From a virus: a stretch of 21,750 bases of DNA. Position numbers and translations under genes: made by a program. The notes beneath the pieces were generated by a model. It searched no databases. It had not been told where the DNA came from and saw only the letters and a program-made list of their open reading frames with translations. Within the stretch, counting starts at the first letter, position 1. The number at the start of each line of letters is the position of its first letter. Positions 6,968-15,092 of the stretch are shown here, one piece after another. The stretch lies in IMG/VR virus record IMGVR_UViG_3300023112_000108, positions 1-21,750 of that record; one strand, written 5' to 3'.

Positions 6968-6994
6968 GCATGATGAATCATGCCCGTTTTTTTT
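6968..6994 (+). terminator. Intrinsic terminator of the rightward arm
   Basis: GCATGAT (6968-6974) and ATCATGC (6977-6983) form a perfect inverted repeat with GA between them, followed by CCG and eight T residues (6987-6994). It lies 58 nt after the last rightward stop codon and before the convergent leftward genes, where a terminator is expected. Confidence 0.8.
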
Positions 6995-7029
6995 ATCAAT
7001 AAACAGGAAAATAGTTTCTCTCTAGTTTT

Positions 7030-7058
7030 AAGTGGATTAAGATCTTAGTTTTCCACTT
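7030..7058. repeat. Inverted repeat with palindromic core in the convergence zone
   Basis: AAGTGGA (7030-7036) pairs with TCCACTT (7052-7058), enclosing the palindrome TAAGATCTTA (7038-7047). On the plus strand the repeat is followed by TTTTC, so it could be a backup terminator. On the minus strand it lies about 70 nt past the stop of the DUF932 gene. It may alternatively be a protein-binding site. Confidence 0.4.
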
Positions 7059-7074
7059 TTCTTTGAGAAAAATA

Positions 7075-7121
7075 TAATACTACCTATTGATAGTATTAGT
7101 AGTAATATGCTACTAATAGGT
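7075..7121 (-). terminator. Competing hairpins after the leftward arm, possible terminator
   Basis: Two foldings compete. TAATACTA (7075-7082) pairs perfectly with TAGTATTA (7091-7098). Alternatively ACCTA (7082-7086) with TAGGT (7117-7121) encloses TTAGTAG (7096-7102) with CTACTAA (7110-7116). The element ends 8 nt past the stop codon of the leftward DUF932 gene. Read leftward it is followed by TATATTTTTC, a weak T-run. It is probably the leftward terminator, although AT-rich and not strong. Confidence 0.45.
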
Positions 7122-7129
7122 TCCATTAA

Positions 7130-8206
7130 TTATATTTCTATCCAGGAATCATCTTCTTCAATTTCAAAATCATTTGCATTAGCAAAGCTTTCTTCTCTCT
7201 CATCAATGACCTGCTCAGTCTTTATCTCTTGCATTTCTGCATCAGCATCAAACTCATCATCAGTATCAGATAACTTGTCACCATCAGGTATTCCTGTAAT
7301 TTCAGGGCTATCATTTACTGGCTCATTGTCACCATCATCATCTCTAGTTTGCTGATCCCATTCTTTAGCAATTGGATCTTCTATAGCTGATGACATTTCA
7401 TCTTGAACATCTTGGATATCCTGCAGATCTATTTCATCTGCGGGTATTTCATTTGGAATAGAAACACCCATTTGAGTTAATACTTCTGCAGACATAAAAT
7501 CATGAAAGTTCTTTGTATCACTTAACCATGATCTTGGATGGGTTGTTTTTAATGCATGTGTTACATGATTATAAAAAGCCCAGGCATTCTCTCTATCTCC
7601 ATAGTTATATGAAGGCTTATCCATTTCTTGCTTTACAATTTGCATCTGTCTTGGACCAAGCATATCATTAACAAACAATCTGCCCATGAGCTCCGCTTGT
7701 TTCTTTTGAGAAAGAGGTGCTTGTTTAAGAGCGCTTACATCTTTTATGATGTCTTTGAATGCAAGCTCAGCTCTTTTAAGCTGATTAGATATTTGAGTTC
7801 TAACTTCAACATCCGCACTTCCAGTATGCTTACGTGCAAAATCTATTTCTCCGCAAAGCATTCCATTAGAACATACAAACACTCTAGCACCTACAGCACA
7901 CTGAAACTTTGTGCTTTTGTCATAAGAGTTTGTCCATGCGAACATCATTCCGAGTTCTGTTTCATTTTGAATATCTTTATCATTGCTGTTTATAGGTCTT
8001 ATGTAGTATATACCTTGAGCAACTCTTGCATTTCTATTTGCAATATATGTTTCTTTTTCAATTACAAAACCACTGTTAGCTAACATTTGTTTTGTTGTGT
8101 TAATCACATATTGATGCGATATAACTGTATACGTATCACCATAGTTGGGCAATGCTGCACGGACTAGGTAATCTTTATCTATTTGATTTGCTTTACTATA
8201 TCCCAT
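7130..8206 (-). CDS. DUF932-type phage/plasmid protein with long acidic tail
   Basis: A protein of 358 residues. The first ~240 residues show features I associate with DUF932 proteins common in phages and plasmids: YTVISHQYVINTTKQML near 27-43, FAWTNSYDKSTKFQCAVGARVFVCSNGMLCG near 89-119, and DRENAWAFYNHVTHALKTTHPRSWL near 203-227. Their biochemical role is not established to my knowledge. From about residue 250 to the end the protein becomes highly acidic and low-complexity, with many Asp and Glu, ending EEDDSWIEI. It is the last gene of the leftward replication arm, 52 nt after a tiny membrane gene. The 8207-8258 leader has a 6-bp AAACTT/AAGTTT pairing, too weak to call. Confidence 0.75.
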   Translation of the reverse strand: MGYSKANQIDKDYLVRAALPNYGDTYTVISHQYVINTTKQMLANSGFVIEKETYIANRNARVAQGIYYIRPINSNDKDIQNETELGMMFAWTNSYDKSTKFQCAVGARVFVCSNGMLCGEIDFARKHTGSADVEVRTQISNQLKRAELAFKDIIKDVSALKQAPLSQKKQAELMGRLFVNDMLGPRQMQIVKQEMDKPSYNYGDRENAWAFYNHVTHALKTTHPRSWLSDTKNFHDFMSAEVLTQMGVSIPNEIPADEIDLQDIQDVQDEMSSAIEDPIAKEWDQQTRDDDGDNEPVNDSPEITGIPDGDKLSDTDDEFDADAEMQEIKTEQVIDEREESFANANDFEIEEDDSWIEI

Positions 8207-8258
8207 AATAAACTTTTAAAGTGTAAATATATATAATTATTGTTTAATTTTCAAGTTT

Positions 8259-8354
8259 TTACATGTGAGTTAACCATATTACCGAAGAAATAATCAGTAA
8301 TACAATTAATATTCTTACACATTTAAAAACTATACTGTTTTCATCGTATTTCAT
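8259..8354 (-). CDS. 31-residue single-span membrane peptide
   Basis: ATG at 8354 lies 4 nt after the stop of the MazG-like gene, and the frame runs to TAA at 8259-8261. It encodes MKYDENSIVFKCVRILIVLL followed by IISSVIWLTHM. A polar, mixed-charge N-terminus leads into a span of about 16 hydrophobic residues (VRILIVLLIISSVIWL). Operon-like spacing and a clean membrane segment support a real small gene. The small size leaves room for chance. Possible roles such as a lysis regulator, exclusion or membrane anchor are guesses. Confidence 0.45.
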   Translation of the reverse strand: MKYDENSIVFKCVRILIVLLIISSVIWLTHM

Positions 8355-8358
8355 ATGA

Positions 8359-8658
8359 TCAATCTTTAACAAATTGACCATCAATCATTTTACCGGTTCT
8401 ATTGCTAATTACATTATATGCAGAACTTAAACATTCTTCCAAGGTTATACCTTGCATTTTAGCTTGTATTATAAGGGTGACCATAATATCACCCATGGCA
8501 TCTATTGTTTCTTCTTTGTCTTCCTTTTGCACAGCAACACATAACTCTGTTGTTTCCTCAAGAGTTTTTAAAGCTTGTGCCATAGGAGTTCCTTTTTCAA
8601 ATATACCTTTATCTTTTGCCCAGGATTCAACTGCGCATTCTAATTCAAAATAATCCAT
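8359..8658 (-). CDS. MazG-like nucleotide pyrophosphohydrolase
   Basis: A protein of 99 residues, the usual size for single-domain phage MazG-like enzymes. It has the metal-binding E-E-x-x-E motif (LEETTEL, residues 33-39) followed by E-x-x-D and the partner Asp (EETIDAMGD, Glu50, Asp53, Asp57), all on predicted helices. This all-alpha NTP pyrophosphohydrolase superfamily hydrolyses NTPs or dNTPs to NMP and pyrophosphate. In phages it is thought to adjust nucleotide pools or alarmone levels, though the actual substrate is not known here. It follows the DNA polymerase by 1 nt, so it is co-expressed with replication genes. Confidence 0.85.
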   Translation of the reverse strand: MDYFELECAVESWAKDKGIFEKGTPMAQALKTLEETTELCVAVQKEDKEETIDAMGDIMVTLIIQAKMQGITLEECLSSAYNVISNRTGKMIDGQFVKD

Positions 8659-8659
8659 A

Positions 8660-10660
8660 TCAAAATAGTTTTAGTTGATTTGCAGAAACTGACAATATCT
8701 TGTCAATTTCAGATTCTATTGCTTTTAAATAATAATTAAGATTTAAGTTATAATCTTCCCATTTAGGTTTAATGTCTAACTCATTAAAGACAGTTTGCAT
8801 CCACATACCAGACTCACATTGTATTTCTCTTCCATCTTTCTTATTTACTTTTATTATTTTAACACTATCTTTTCCTGGTCTGGATATAAAGTATCTATTT
8901 ATTTTTTGAAGATTCTTTTCTTTGTATTCTCCATCTTGTATATAACGAGCATTTTGTTTCCAATCACCTTTTGATTTCATACCAATGCAATAATCTAAAA
9001 TGTTCCGGTTGTCTTGTATGTACTGTTGAGGCAAAACTCCTTTTACAAAGAAGTTGCATATGCCTTTCTTTACTACAAGTTTAGATTTATTCTTATGTAA
9101 CTGAAGATCATGAAAATTAAATCTACCTTTTAATTTTACTGGAGCATACATGAACTTAGATCCTGATACCTCAAATAAATAATGAGGTTTAGATTCTCTC
9201 ATCTTTCTCCATTCTGTTATGTCCACAGATTTAAAATCATTTACAGCAATATAATTATTTACATCTCCAAGTACAATCTTCTGATAAGTATCATGCTCAA
9301 GATTTAGATTGGTTACATCTTCCCATTCTTTACAGATCTCTAAATAAAGATCTTTTTTATCTCTTGGGATTCTAATTTCCACACCATCTGTATTTTGCAA
9401 TAAACCTATAGCTTCCGGAATACCTTTAAGTATCATATCATATAACATCATCAGGGTAAGCTGACCATTTAAAGTTATACGCATGCATAATTCTGGATCA
9501 TAAAAGAAACTATTTTCCTCATTGCTCAAACCAAAAGTTGAATTAAGTATAATTTTATACACGTAATTCATTGGGTTAGACTTTGGAATTTTAACTCTTT
9601 CATCAAAGAACCATTCATACTGATCACAAAACTCTTCTTTTGGAAAGTGTGCAGGTGACCATTGATTCCGGATACATAGATTTGGATAGAAAGATGTAAC
9701 ATCTGAAGACATAATAATATGATCATCATCTGATTCATATACACCACTTTTTCTTGCACCGTGAATGCCGCCTAAAGCAAATGTAGTATGAACACCATTA
9801 TGTTCTAGTTCATATTTAAATTGACCTTTAAGTTTAGAAGCATCTAATTCTAAAGATTTAAATCTTTTCAATGCTTGTTTGAATACTGGAGAGTCAAACT
9901 TTATATAGGGGAGTATTAAATCCTCCACATTAATTGTACTCCGGTATGTTTTCATACGCTTAATTTCTCTTGTGGAAATATTAAGCTTCCTAGAAAGATA
10001 ATAAGCAAACAATTCCTTAGCAATTCTTGGTTCAGAAGCGCTAAATAAATTGATTTTATATTGAGAGGTTAGCTCTTTACGTAGCCTGATCTGTGATTTA
10101 GATCTATTAAATATTGCTTTAGTAGATGCTACATCATTTATACAATATTCAACAATTATATCAAGCTCTTCCTGATTTTGAATGTTTGTAGTATGATGTA
10201 TGGGCATATCTAAAAGATTTTCCCAATCCATACTATACTGAATCCACTTAAGACTAGAACGTTTAGCAGGATTATCCCAATGGTGTAATTTAAATAAATC
10301 AATCTGACCTATGTGCAATTGCCAGGGTGCAAATACTCCCCATTCTTTTCTATTTTGTCTATCTATAGTTTCTTGAGCAAAGTCATAAATAATACTAGCA
10401 ATTTCATCAGCTCCCATACTATGCCACATATGGTAGTTGTGTAATATATATTGAGTTACTTGAGCATCAAAAGCTAAACCATTAAATGATATATGCCATT
10501 GTTTCTCATCTCTGTTTTGAATTAAAAATTCTACAAAACTGTCAAAATCATTTTGTAACTTATGAACTACAAAAACTTTCTTTTCAGATGTTTTATAATG
10601 TTCAAATACAGCTACAAAGCAATTAGACAATGTTTCATAGTCCATTATCCAATGATTCAT
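8660..10660 (-). CDS. Family B DNA polymerase with 3'-5' exonuclease
   Basis: A protein of 666 residues. The exonuclease domain shows Exo I (MDYET, Asp7/Glu9), Exo II (FNGLAFD, Asn60-Asp65) and Exo III (EYCINDVAS, Tyr172-Asp176). The polymerase domain shows GGIHGA (298-302), motif A DVTSFYPNL (Asp320), motif B KIILNSTFG (369-377) and motif C QNTDGVEI (Asn423-Asp425). In motif C the usual D-T-D is N-T-D; the second, catalytic Asp is kept. A KLKGRF segment near 509-514 matches the thumb-side K-x-K-G-x-F motif. It is short for the family and is probably the phage replicative polymerase with proofreading. Its start lies 15 nt after a strong two-tier hairpin (10676-10734). Confidence 0.93.
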   Translation of the reverse strand: MNHWIMDYETLSNCFVAVFEHYKTSEKKVFVVHKLQNDFDSFVEFLIQNRDEKQWHISFNGLAFDAQVTQYILHNYHMWHSMGADEIASIIYDFAQETIDRQNRKEWGVFAPWQLHIGQIDLFKLHHWDNPAKRSSLKWIQYSMDWENLLDMPIHHTTNIQNQEELDIIVEYCINDVASTKAIFNRSKSQIRLRKELTSQYKINLFSASEPRIAKELFAYYLSRKLNISTREIKRMKTYRSTINVEDLILPYIKFDSPVFKQALKRFKSLELDASKLKGQFKYELEHNGVHTTFALGGIHGARKSGVYESDDDHIIMSSDVTSFYPNLCIRNQWSPAHFPKEEFCDQYEWFFDERVKIPKSNPMNYVYKIILNSTFGLSNEENSFFYDPELCMRITLNGQLTLMMLYDMILKGIPEAIGLLQNTDGVEIRIPRDKKDLYLEICKEWEDVTNLNLEHDTYQKIVLGDVNNYIAVNDFKSVDITEWRKMRESKPHYLFEVSGSKFMYAPVKLKGRFNFHDLQLHKNKSKLVVKKGICNFFVKGVLPQQYIQDNRNILDYCIGMKSKGDWKQNARYIQDGEYKEKNLQKINRYFISRPGKDSVKIIKVNKKDGREIQCESGMWMQTVFNELDIKPKWEDYNLNLNYYLKAIESEIDKILSVSANQLKLF

Positions 10661-10675
10661 ATTACTTGTAATTAA

Positions 10676-10734
10676 AAAAGGCGGCTTCTTTACAGATGCT
10701 TTTGCACATCAGTGAGTAAAGTTAACCGCCTTTT
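10676..10734 (-). terminator. Two-tier hairpin with T-run ahead of DNA polymerase
   Basis: AAAAGGCGG (10676-10684) pairs with CCGCCTTTT (10726-10734); inside, CTTTAC (10688-10693) pairs with GTAAAG (10716-10721), and inside that GATG (10695-10698) with CATC (10707-10710). Read leftward the outer stem is followed by six T residues, the hallmark of an intrinsic terminator for the preceding gene. The large structured interior is unusual for a plain terminator, and the polymerase start codon is only 15 nt away. Confidence 0.7.
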
Positions 10735-10755
10735 AATGTTTGTGTTAGTTATTCC

Positions 10756-11169
10756 CTACGTTGTAGGTAATATTAAATTTGATTGTTTTATGTTATTTGG
10801 ATCTTCTTCCAAAAGAGTTTTCCAATCAAACGTGTCACTATTTATAGCAAATAGATTTATAAAGTTTTCAATTTCTTCTTTTTCAGTAATATAAAATTCT
10901 GAAAAAGTGTCAACCGCAACTCTTTGTTCTTTAACCGTTTTTCCGGTTTCTTTATTTGGTACTTTAAGTCTTACAGGTTGACCGTTACTGTCTAACCTTG
11001 AAACCATATGAAATGATTCTTTTTTAATATTAGTTATAACCGCAAGAATACCACTTGTAGGATCAAACATAGATTCTACATAAGGGCAATCTTTTGTAAC
11101 AGGTACTAAACTAAAAGACTTTACGTTTCTAAATGCTGATGTGCATAACATCATATTTTTTCCAATCAT
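10756..11169 (-). CDS. Phage protein of unknown function
   Basis: A protein of 137 residues from ATG 11169. It appears soluble and beta-rich in the first half (SFSLVPVTKDCPYVESMFDPTSGILAVITNIKKESFHMV), then a charged segment with GQPVRLKVPNKETGKTVKEQR, and a helical C-terminal part with EKEEIENFINLFA and DTFDWKTLLEE. No motif is recognised. It is the last gene of the ligase block and is followed by the strong hairpin at 10676-10734, so it may be a replication accessory. That rests on position only. Confidence 0.65.
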   Translation of the reverse strand: MIGKNMMLCTSAFRNVKSFSLVPVTKDCPYVESMFDPTSGILAVITNIKKESFHMVSRLDSNGQPVRLKVPNKETGKTVKEQRVAVDTFSEFYITEKEEIENFINLFAINSDTFDWKTLLEEDPNNIKQSNLILPTT

Positions 11170-11193
11170 ATGTTAAATATATTGAATTATATT

Positions 11194-11739
11194 TTATTGT
11201 AACAAATCGTCAGGAATTTTTTCTTTTAATGTTTCTTTATTTAAATCTGGCACACTACATATTTCATAAACTTCTTCAATTGTTGTTATGTTTACTCCTA
11301 ATTCATTTGCATATAATTTATGATACTCATCAGGCTTTAAAAAACTTTTTATATATTCAGATATCTGACCAACATTACCGAAATAATCTATGATCTTATT
11401 TTTTGTTTCTTGTGAAAATTTAGAGTATTTACCCGCACAAAACATATTATAATCATACTCATATTCAGATAAGTCAAATATGCAACCATGTCTTGTAGCG
11501 TTTATTATAAAGCTTTTATAATAAAGTTTATTTTTCTTTAATATTTTATCTTCAAACAATTTAAATTTTAAATGTCTCGGACAACTATAGATAATTATAA
11601 ATTTATAATCATCTGTGGTAAATAAACCATCCCATGAAATATAAGCCTCTAAAGGAACATAAGATTCATTTTTTTTAATATCTAATAGAGGATACAGAAA
11701 CACTTTGCTTTTTTGAAAATATTCTGTATAAGTATTCAT
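11194..11739 (-). CDS. Phage protein of unknown function
   Basis: A protein of 181 residues starting 3 nt after the nuclease gene. The N-terminal YTEYFQKSKVFLYPLLDIKK and the YISWDGLFTTDDYKFIIIYSC region remind me of uncharacterised proteins in Bacteroidota phages, but I cannot name a domain. It is rich in Tyr, Phe and Lys, with alternating beta and helical segments and no membrane span. The C-terminus is helical and acidic (TTIEEVYEICSVPDLNKETL). Co-transcribed with ligase and nuclease, so a role in DNA metabolism is possible but unproven. Confidence 0.65.
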   Translation of the reverse strand: MNTYTEYFQKSKVFLYPLLDIKKNESYVPLEAYISWDGLFTTDDYKFIIIYSCPRHLKFKLFEDKILKKNKLYYKSFIINATRHGCIFDLSEYEYDYNMFCAGKYSKFSQETKNKIIDYFGNVGQISEYIKSFLKPDEYHKLYANELGVNITTIEEVYEICSVPDLNKETLKEKIPDDLLQ

Positions 11740-11742
11740 TTA

Positions 11743-12732
11743 TTATAATAAAGGTTTATTGACTAAAAAATTATAGGGCAATTTATAATTTCGTTCTAAA
11801 TAATGGTAATTAGCCATTTCTAGAGTTTGTTTTAATTTTATACCCCAATCTGACATTGTAGCATCGGATACATCAAAAACATATACCTGATCATATTTGT
11901 CAATAACAACAAATTTAAACAAAAAATCATATTCATTTAAAATGAATTCATCAACACTGCTCATAACTAGCTTTAAATAGATTGCGGCTTGCATCCAGTA
12001 GTTATAGTATTCAACTGTTTCATCAAATTCTGATATGGTTTTAGATGTGGTTTTTAAGTCACATATAATAACTTGTTTATTTTCATCATCTATTTTGTAA
12101 TAATCAATAAAACCATGCAAACCAAAAGGTTTATCATTAAGGTTGCATTGTATGTATTTTTCAGAGAATGATTTTGTTGAAGCAAGCTCAAAGTCATTTT
12201 TAGATTCATTTTTAAATAAAAATTCTACTTCTTTGTTGCTTTTTAATATCTCAACTGAACTGTTACATCTTTCAAAAGTTTCTTGATTTATTACATCTAT
12301 AATTGGATTACTTAAAAACTTCCAATATGGTTTGTGATCTTCTATTCTAATTTTTGCAATTCTAGCTTCATCAGCTTTCAAAGATTGATAAAGGTTCATA
12401 TGCTTTAAAGAATCTAATATAATAAAATCTTCAACTTGATCAAGATCAGAGGCATCAGTATAAAGCATCATGTCTTTCATCACCCGCCTTACATTATCAC
12501 TGGGACTTTTACCAGGAACAACATTAAACTTTTCTTCAAGTTTGTCCGGTTCAAATAAAAGACAATGTACAAGTTTACCTTCAATCAGGTGTTTGTCTGT
12601 TCTAACTTCTCTGTCTAACAATATATAGTCCTTATAAAATAAGGATGGTGAAAATAATAATTTGTTTAGAGATGAATAACTAAAATTAAATTCTTTAGCA
12701 TAAAACACCTCTTCTTTATATTTATCTGTCAT
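11743..12732 (-). CDS. PD-(D/E)XK superfamily exonuclease (RecB/Cas4/RecE-like)
   Basis: A protein of 329 residues. The nuclease core is visible as G-K-L-V-H (52-56), the lone acid in HGFIDYY (Asp210), the D-x-K signature in IICDLKTTS (Asp225, Lys227) and a downstream YWMQAAIYLKL with the Q-x-x-x-Y pattern (Gln248, Tyr252). This arrangement is typical of RecB, Cas4 and RecE-type exonucleases that resect DNA ends. With the Sak4-like ATPase, the ssDNA-binding candidate and the resolvase, it completes a phage recombination set. The ATG overlaps the ligase stop by 4 nt, indicating coupling. I see no Cys cluster for an iron-sulfur centre as in Cas4. Confidence 0.85.
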   Translation of the reverse strand: MTDKYKEEVFYAKEFNFSYSSLNKLLFSPSLFYKDYILLDREVRTDKHLIEGKLVHCLLFEPDKLEEKFNVVPGKSPSDNVRRVMKDMMLYTDASDLDQVEDFIILDSLKHMNLYQSLKADEARIAKIRIEDHKPYWKFLSNPIIDVINQETFERCNSSVEILKSNKEVEFLFKNESKNDFELASTKSFSEKYIQCNLNDKPFGLHGFIDYYKIDDENKQVIICDLKTTSKTISEFDETVEYYNYWMQAAIYLKLVMSSVDEFILNEYDFLFKFVVIDKYDQVYVFDVSDATMSDWGIKLKQTLEMANYHYLERNYKLPYNFLVNKPLL

Positions 12733-13838
12733 TTATCTAATCTAAATCCAACACATACAGGAAATCTTGGTAATCCGTCATCGGTATATTCAAAGAATCT
12801 TATTTCAGCTTTTTTGCCAATATACATTTCTTTGTTTTTAAGAATATCTTCTCTATCAGCTTGAGAAAACTTCATCCCGCAACCAAATGTAATAGTGCTA
12901 AGATGTTTACCACCGTTGGTGCTAAGCTCTGCACAATGCACAACACCTTGCTTAGGATTCTTATCCGAAGGAACTATGTCAACAACCTTATAAGTCATGT
13001 CAATAAAATCTTTATACTTCAGCAATGAAGAAGATCTTTTGTTTACTTCATAACCTTTATCAGAATGTCTTATAATAGCACCTTCATATCCAAGATTAAC
13101 ATAGTTATTATGCCAATCTTTAATAAACTCAGAACTCTTTATTTTAGATGTACTAATCAATCTGCAATGATCATATACATGCCTTTTAAGTATCTGACTA
13201 AGGTTTTCTAATCTATCTGTATAAGATGAATTAGTATCTACTATGTCATAGATTATAAATCTCACTGTTATACTTTCAGTTCTTTTCTTTTTGATAAGCT
13301 TCATATTCTCTTGAAAAGTTTTTCCATGAGCATATAATTCTCCGTCAAGAATGTAACTTTTATCATCTGTGATTTTATTTAGATCGGATGCTATATGATC
13401 CATAGTTATTATCTCTTTTCCTTTTCTGGATAATAATTGGACTTTTCCTTTAGAAACAAATGCAAGACATCGCATCCCATCTAATTTAGGTTGTATATGA
13501 ACTTCTCCTTCACTCCAATTTATTGATTTATCTGCGTAGGGTTTTGCAAGCATAGGTAGAATCACTTCTGAATTTTTTGCTTCATCAACTGTTTCAAAAT
13601 AACCTGTAGTCATTTTAGTTTCAATTTTTGATTTAGCTTCTAATACAGCCTGTTGTTCAGGCGTTGTTTCATTAGATTTACCAATATTTTTTCCTTCACA
13701 AGTGTGAATATGACTAACCATATTTTCACTACCGTGTACTCCAGAATTTTGAACTACATCAGAGCCTTTAGTATAAACGTGTAATACACGTACTTTTCCT
13801 TTACTATCTTTTTTATAAATTTTTTTTGAATACATCAT
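12729..13838 (-). CDS. ATP-dependent DNA ligase with N-terminal extension
   Basis: A protein of 369 residues. The nucleotidyltransferase motifs are clear: motif I QPKLDGMR with the adenylated lysine at about 118, motif III YILDGELY (162-169), IIIa FIIYDIV (194-200), IV YEGAIIR (251-257) and V LLKYKDF (272-278), followed by an OB-fold region (about 280-369). The first ~90 residues (with HTCEGKNIGKSNETTPEQQA near 45-64) form an extra domain resembling the WGR-like N-termini of some phage ligases. The enzyme seals nicks using ATP, for example between Okazaki fragments. It leads the middle gene block; a two-tier hairpin (13853-13908) ends 15 nt before its start. Two Met codons in tandem leave the exact start ambiguous by one residue. 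Confidence 0.93.
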   Translation of the reverse strand: MMYSKKIYKKDSKGKVRVLHVYTKGSDVVQNSGVHGSENMVSHIHTCEGKNIGKSNETTPEQQAVLEAKSKIETKMTTGYFETVDEAKNSEVILPMLAKPYADKSINWSEGEVHIQPKLDGMRCLAFVSKGKVQLLSRKGKEIITMDHIASDLNKITDDKSYILDGELYAHGKTFQENMKLIKKKRTESITVRFIIYDIVDTNSSYTDRLENLSQILKRHVYDHCRLISTSKIKSSEFIKDWHNNYVNLGYEGAIIRHSDKGYEVNKRSSSLLKYKDFIDMTYKVVDIVPSDKNPKQGVVHCAELSTNGGKHLSTITFGCGMKFSQADREDILKNKEMYIGKKAEIRFFEYTDDGLPRFPVCVGFRLDK

Positions 13839-13852
13839 ATATTTTTATTAAA

Positions 13853-13908
13853 GGGGTATGGATGTGCACATTTCTGTACACATCCAAAAATCAATTATGG
13901 CATACCCC
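13853..13908 (-). promoter_or_regulatory. Two-tier hairpin in the leader of DNA ligase
   Basis: GGGGTATG (13853-13860) pairs with CATACCCC (13901-13908), enclosing GATGTG (13861-13866) with CACATC (13879-13884), whose loop can add ACA/TGT pairs. It begins 2 nt after the upstream stop and its foot lies 15 nt before the ligase start. Read leftward only three T residues follow before AATAAAAA, so termination is likely weak; processing or translational control is as plausible. Confidence 0.6.
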
Positions 13909-13910
13909 AG

Positions 13911-15092
13911 TTAATATGGTAGATATTGAATTTCTAAATCATCCTTTTTTATTTTCTCTATAACATGTGCTTTAAGTTTTACATCTTTTAGGCTAATATC
14001 AAATAAGTTATGGTTTTGTCCAAAATTATGTTCTAAAACAGTTTCAAACATATGTTCACATATAGTTTTTACAGAAAACTCTGTTAATGAATCACTATTC
14101 ATAAGCTCCTTAATAAGTCTGCTATGAGCACCAGAATTTCCACGTTGGAAATAAAGCTCATATGCTTTAAAAGCATTTCTCATGGCTTTCACATTAATAT
14201 GATTCCAATTAGAGGCATATCTTAATTTCTCATGATTAAATGCATATACTAGACCTACTACATCTTTAGATTTTTCATAATTACAATTAGCCATTATTTG
14301 TACAGCCATATCTATATCTTGTCGGTCATGACTATTTATCATTGTTTTTATAGACTCATAATCTGATGATTTTAAAACAGCTAAAGATTCAGATGCGATA
14401 TCAATTAATGTAGAATCAAGAACATGCTTTTCTGTATCTAAAGTTGACGCATCATAGTTGTTCTTTGCTATATGAAACCATTGTTTATTTTTAGAAGGAA
14501 AAAGATTTTCCCACACATCTCTATATATTTTTATGCTTACACCATTTGTTACTTGTACATTAGGACGATACCAAGTAAAATTAAGATTTAAATAAACTGA
14601 TCTATCATCTAATGTAATATCCGGATTTTCAATACAAAACTCCGAAATCTTAAGATTAAGAGCTTCTAAAAAAAATTTGTTTTCTGCAGATGTCGTTTCT
14701 ATACGCTTATCTATGATTTCAATATTTTTTTTTAGTTGAGACATTGAGGTTTTTCTATACAGTTTAGTCGTACACATATGACGCATCATATCTGAACTTA
14801 TAATGTGATAATCTGCATTTTTTTTATCTCTTGTAACTTTTAAATTGCAAGAATTTTTTAGCAAATCTACTTTATCTCTTGGCAGCTTTATTTTAGAATA
14901 TCTATAAATGCTTTTATTCTTTAAATCTGCTTTATTTATTTTATTTTTTAAACTATAATCTTTTGCTTCAAACCCCAAATATTGTTTTTCAATTTTAAAT
15001 TCAAATTTAAAATCTGAAGATTGTAACGCATAATTAATATTATTAACTGGCGTATTTTCTTTAAAACTTATTTTTATTATTTCTTTGAACAT
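13911..15092 (-). CDS. Unknown phage protein, related to its upstream neighbour
   Basis: A protein of 393 residues whose start overlaps the end of the upstream gene by 16 nt. No named domain is recognised. Two segments resemble the neighbour encoded at 15077-16150: N-L-K-V-T...K-N-A-D-Y-H-I-I (83-98) and MINSHDRQDIDMA (251-263) followed by NYEKS; a HVLDSTL segment (223-229) also matches. The second segment also resembles residues 17-50 of the 18558-18917 product. Composition is soluble, Lys-rich and mixed alpha/beta. It belongs to the operon of the MoxR-like ATPase and VWA protein, so it may be a partner or substrate adaptor of that pair, which is inference. Confidence 0.65.
   Translation of the reverse strand: MFKEIIKISFKENTPVNNINYALQSSDFKFEFKIEKQYLGFEAKDYSLKNKINKADLKNKSIYRYSKIKLPRDKVDLLKNSCNLKVTRDKKNADYHIISSDMMRHMCTTKLYRKTSMSQLKKNIEIIDKRIETTSAENKFFLEALNLKISEFCIENPDITLDDRSVYLNLNFTWYRPNVQVTNGVSIKIYRDVWENLFPSKNKQWFHIAKNNYDASTLDTEKHVLDSTLIDIASESLAVLKSSDYESIKTMINSHDRQDIDMAVQIMANCNYEKSKDVVGLVYAFNHEKLRYASNWNHINVKAMRNAFKAYELYFQRGNSGAHSRLIKELMNSDSLTEFSVKTICEHMFETVLEHNFGQNHNLFDISLKDVKLKAHVIEKIKKDDLEIQYLPY

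Noticed and set aside
7107-7355. Ser-rich plus-strand frame opposite the DUF932 gene
   Set aside because: The Ser-rich composition is what the antisense of an Asp/Glu-rich coding stretch gives, and it spans the terminator zone.
7628-8083. 151-residue plus-strand frame opposite the DUF932 gene
   Set aside because: Antisense shadow of a well-supported gene; no motif and no operon context.
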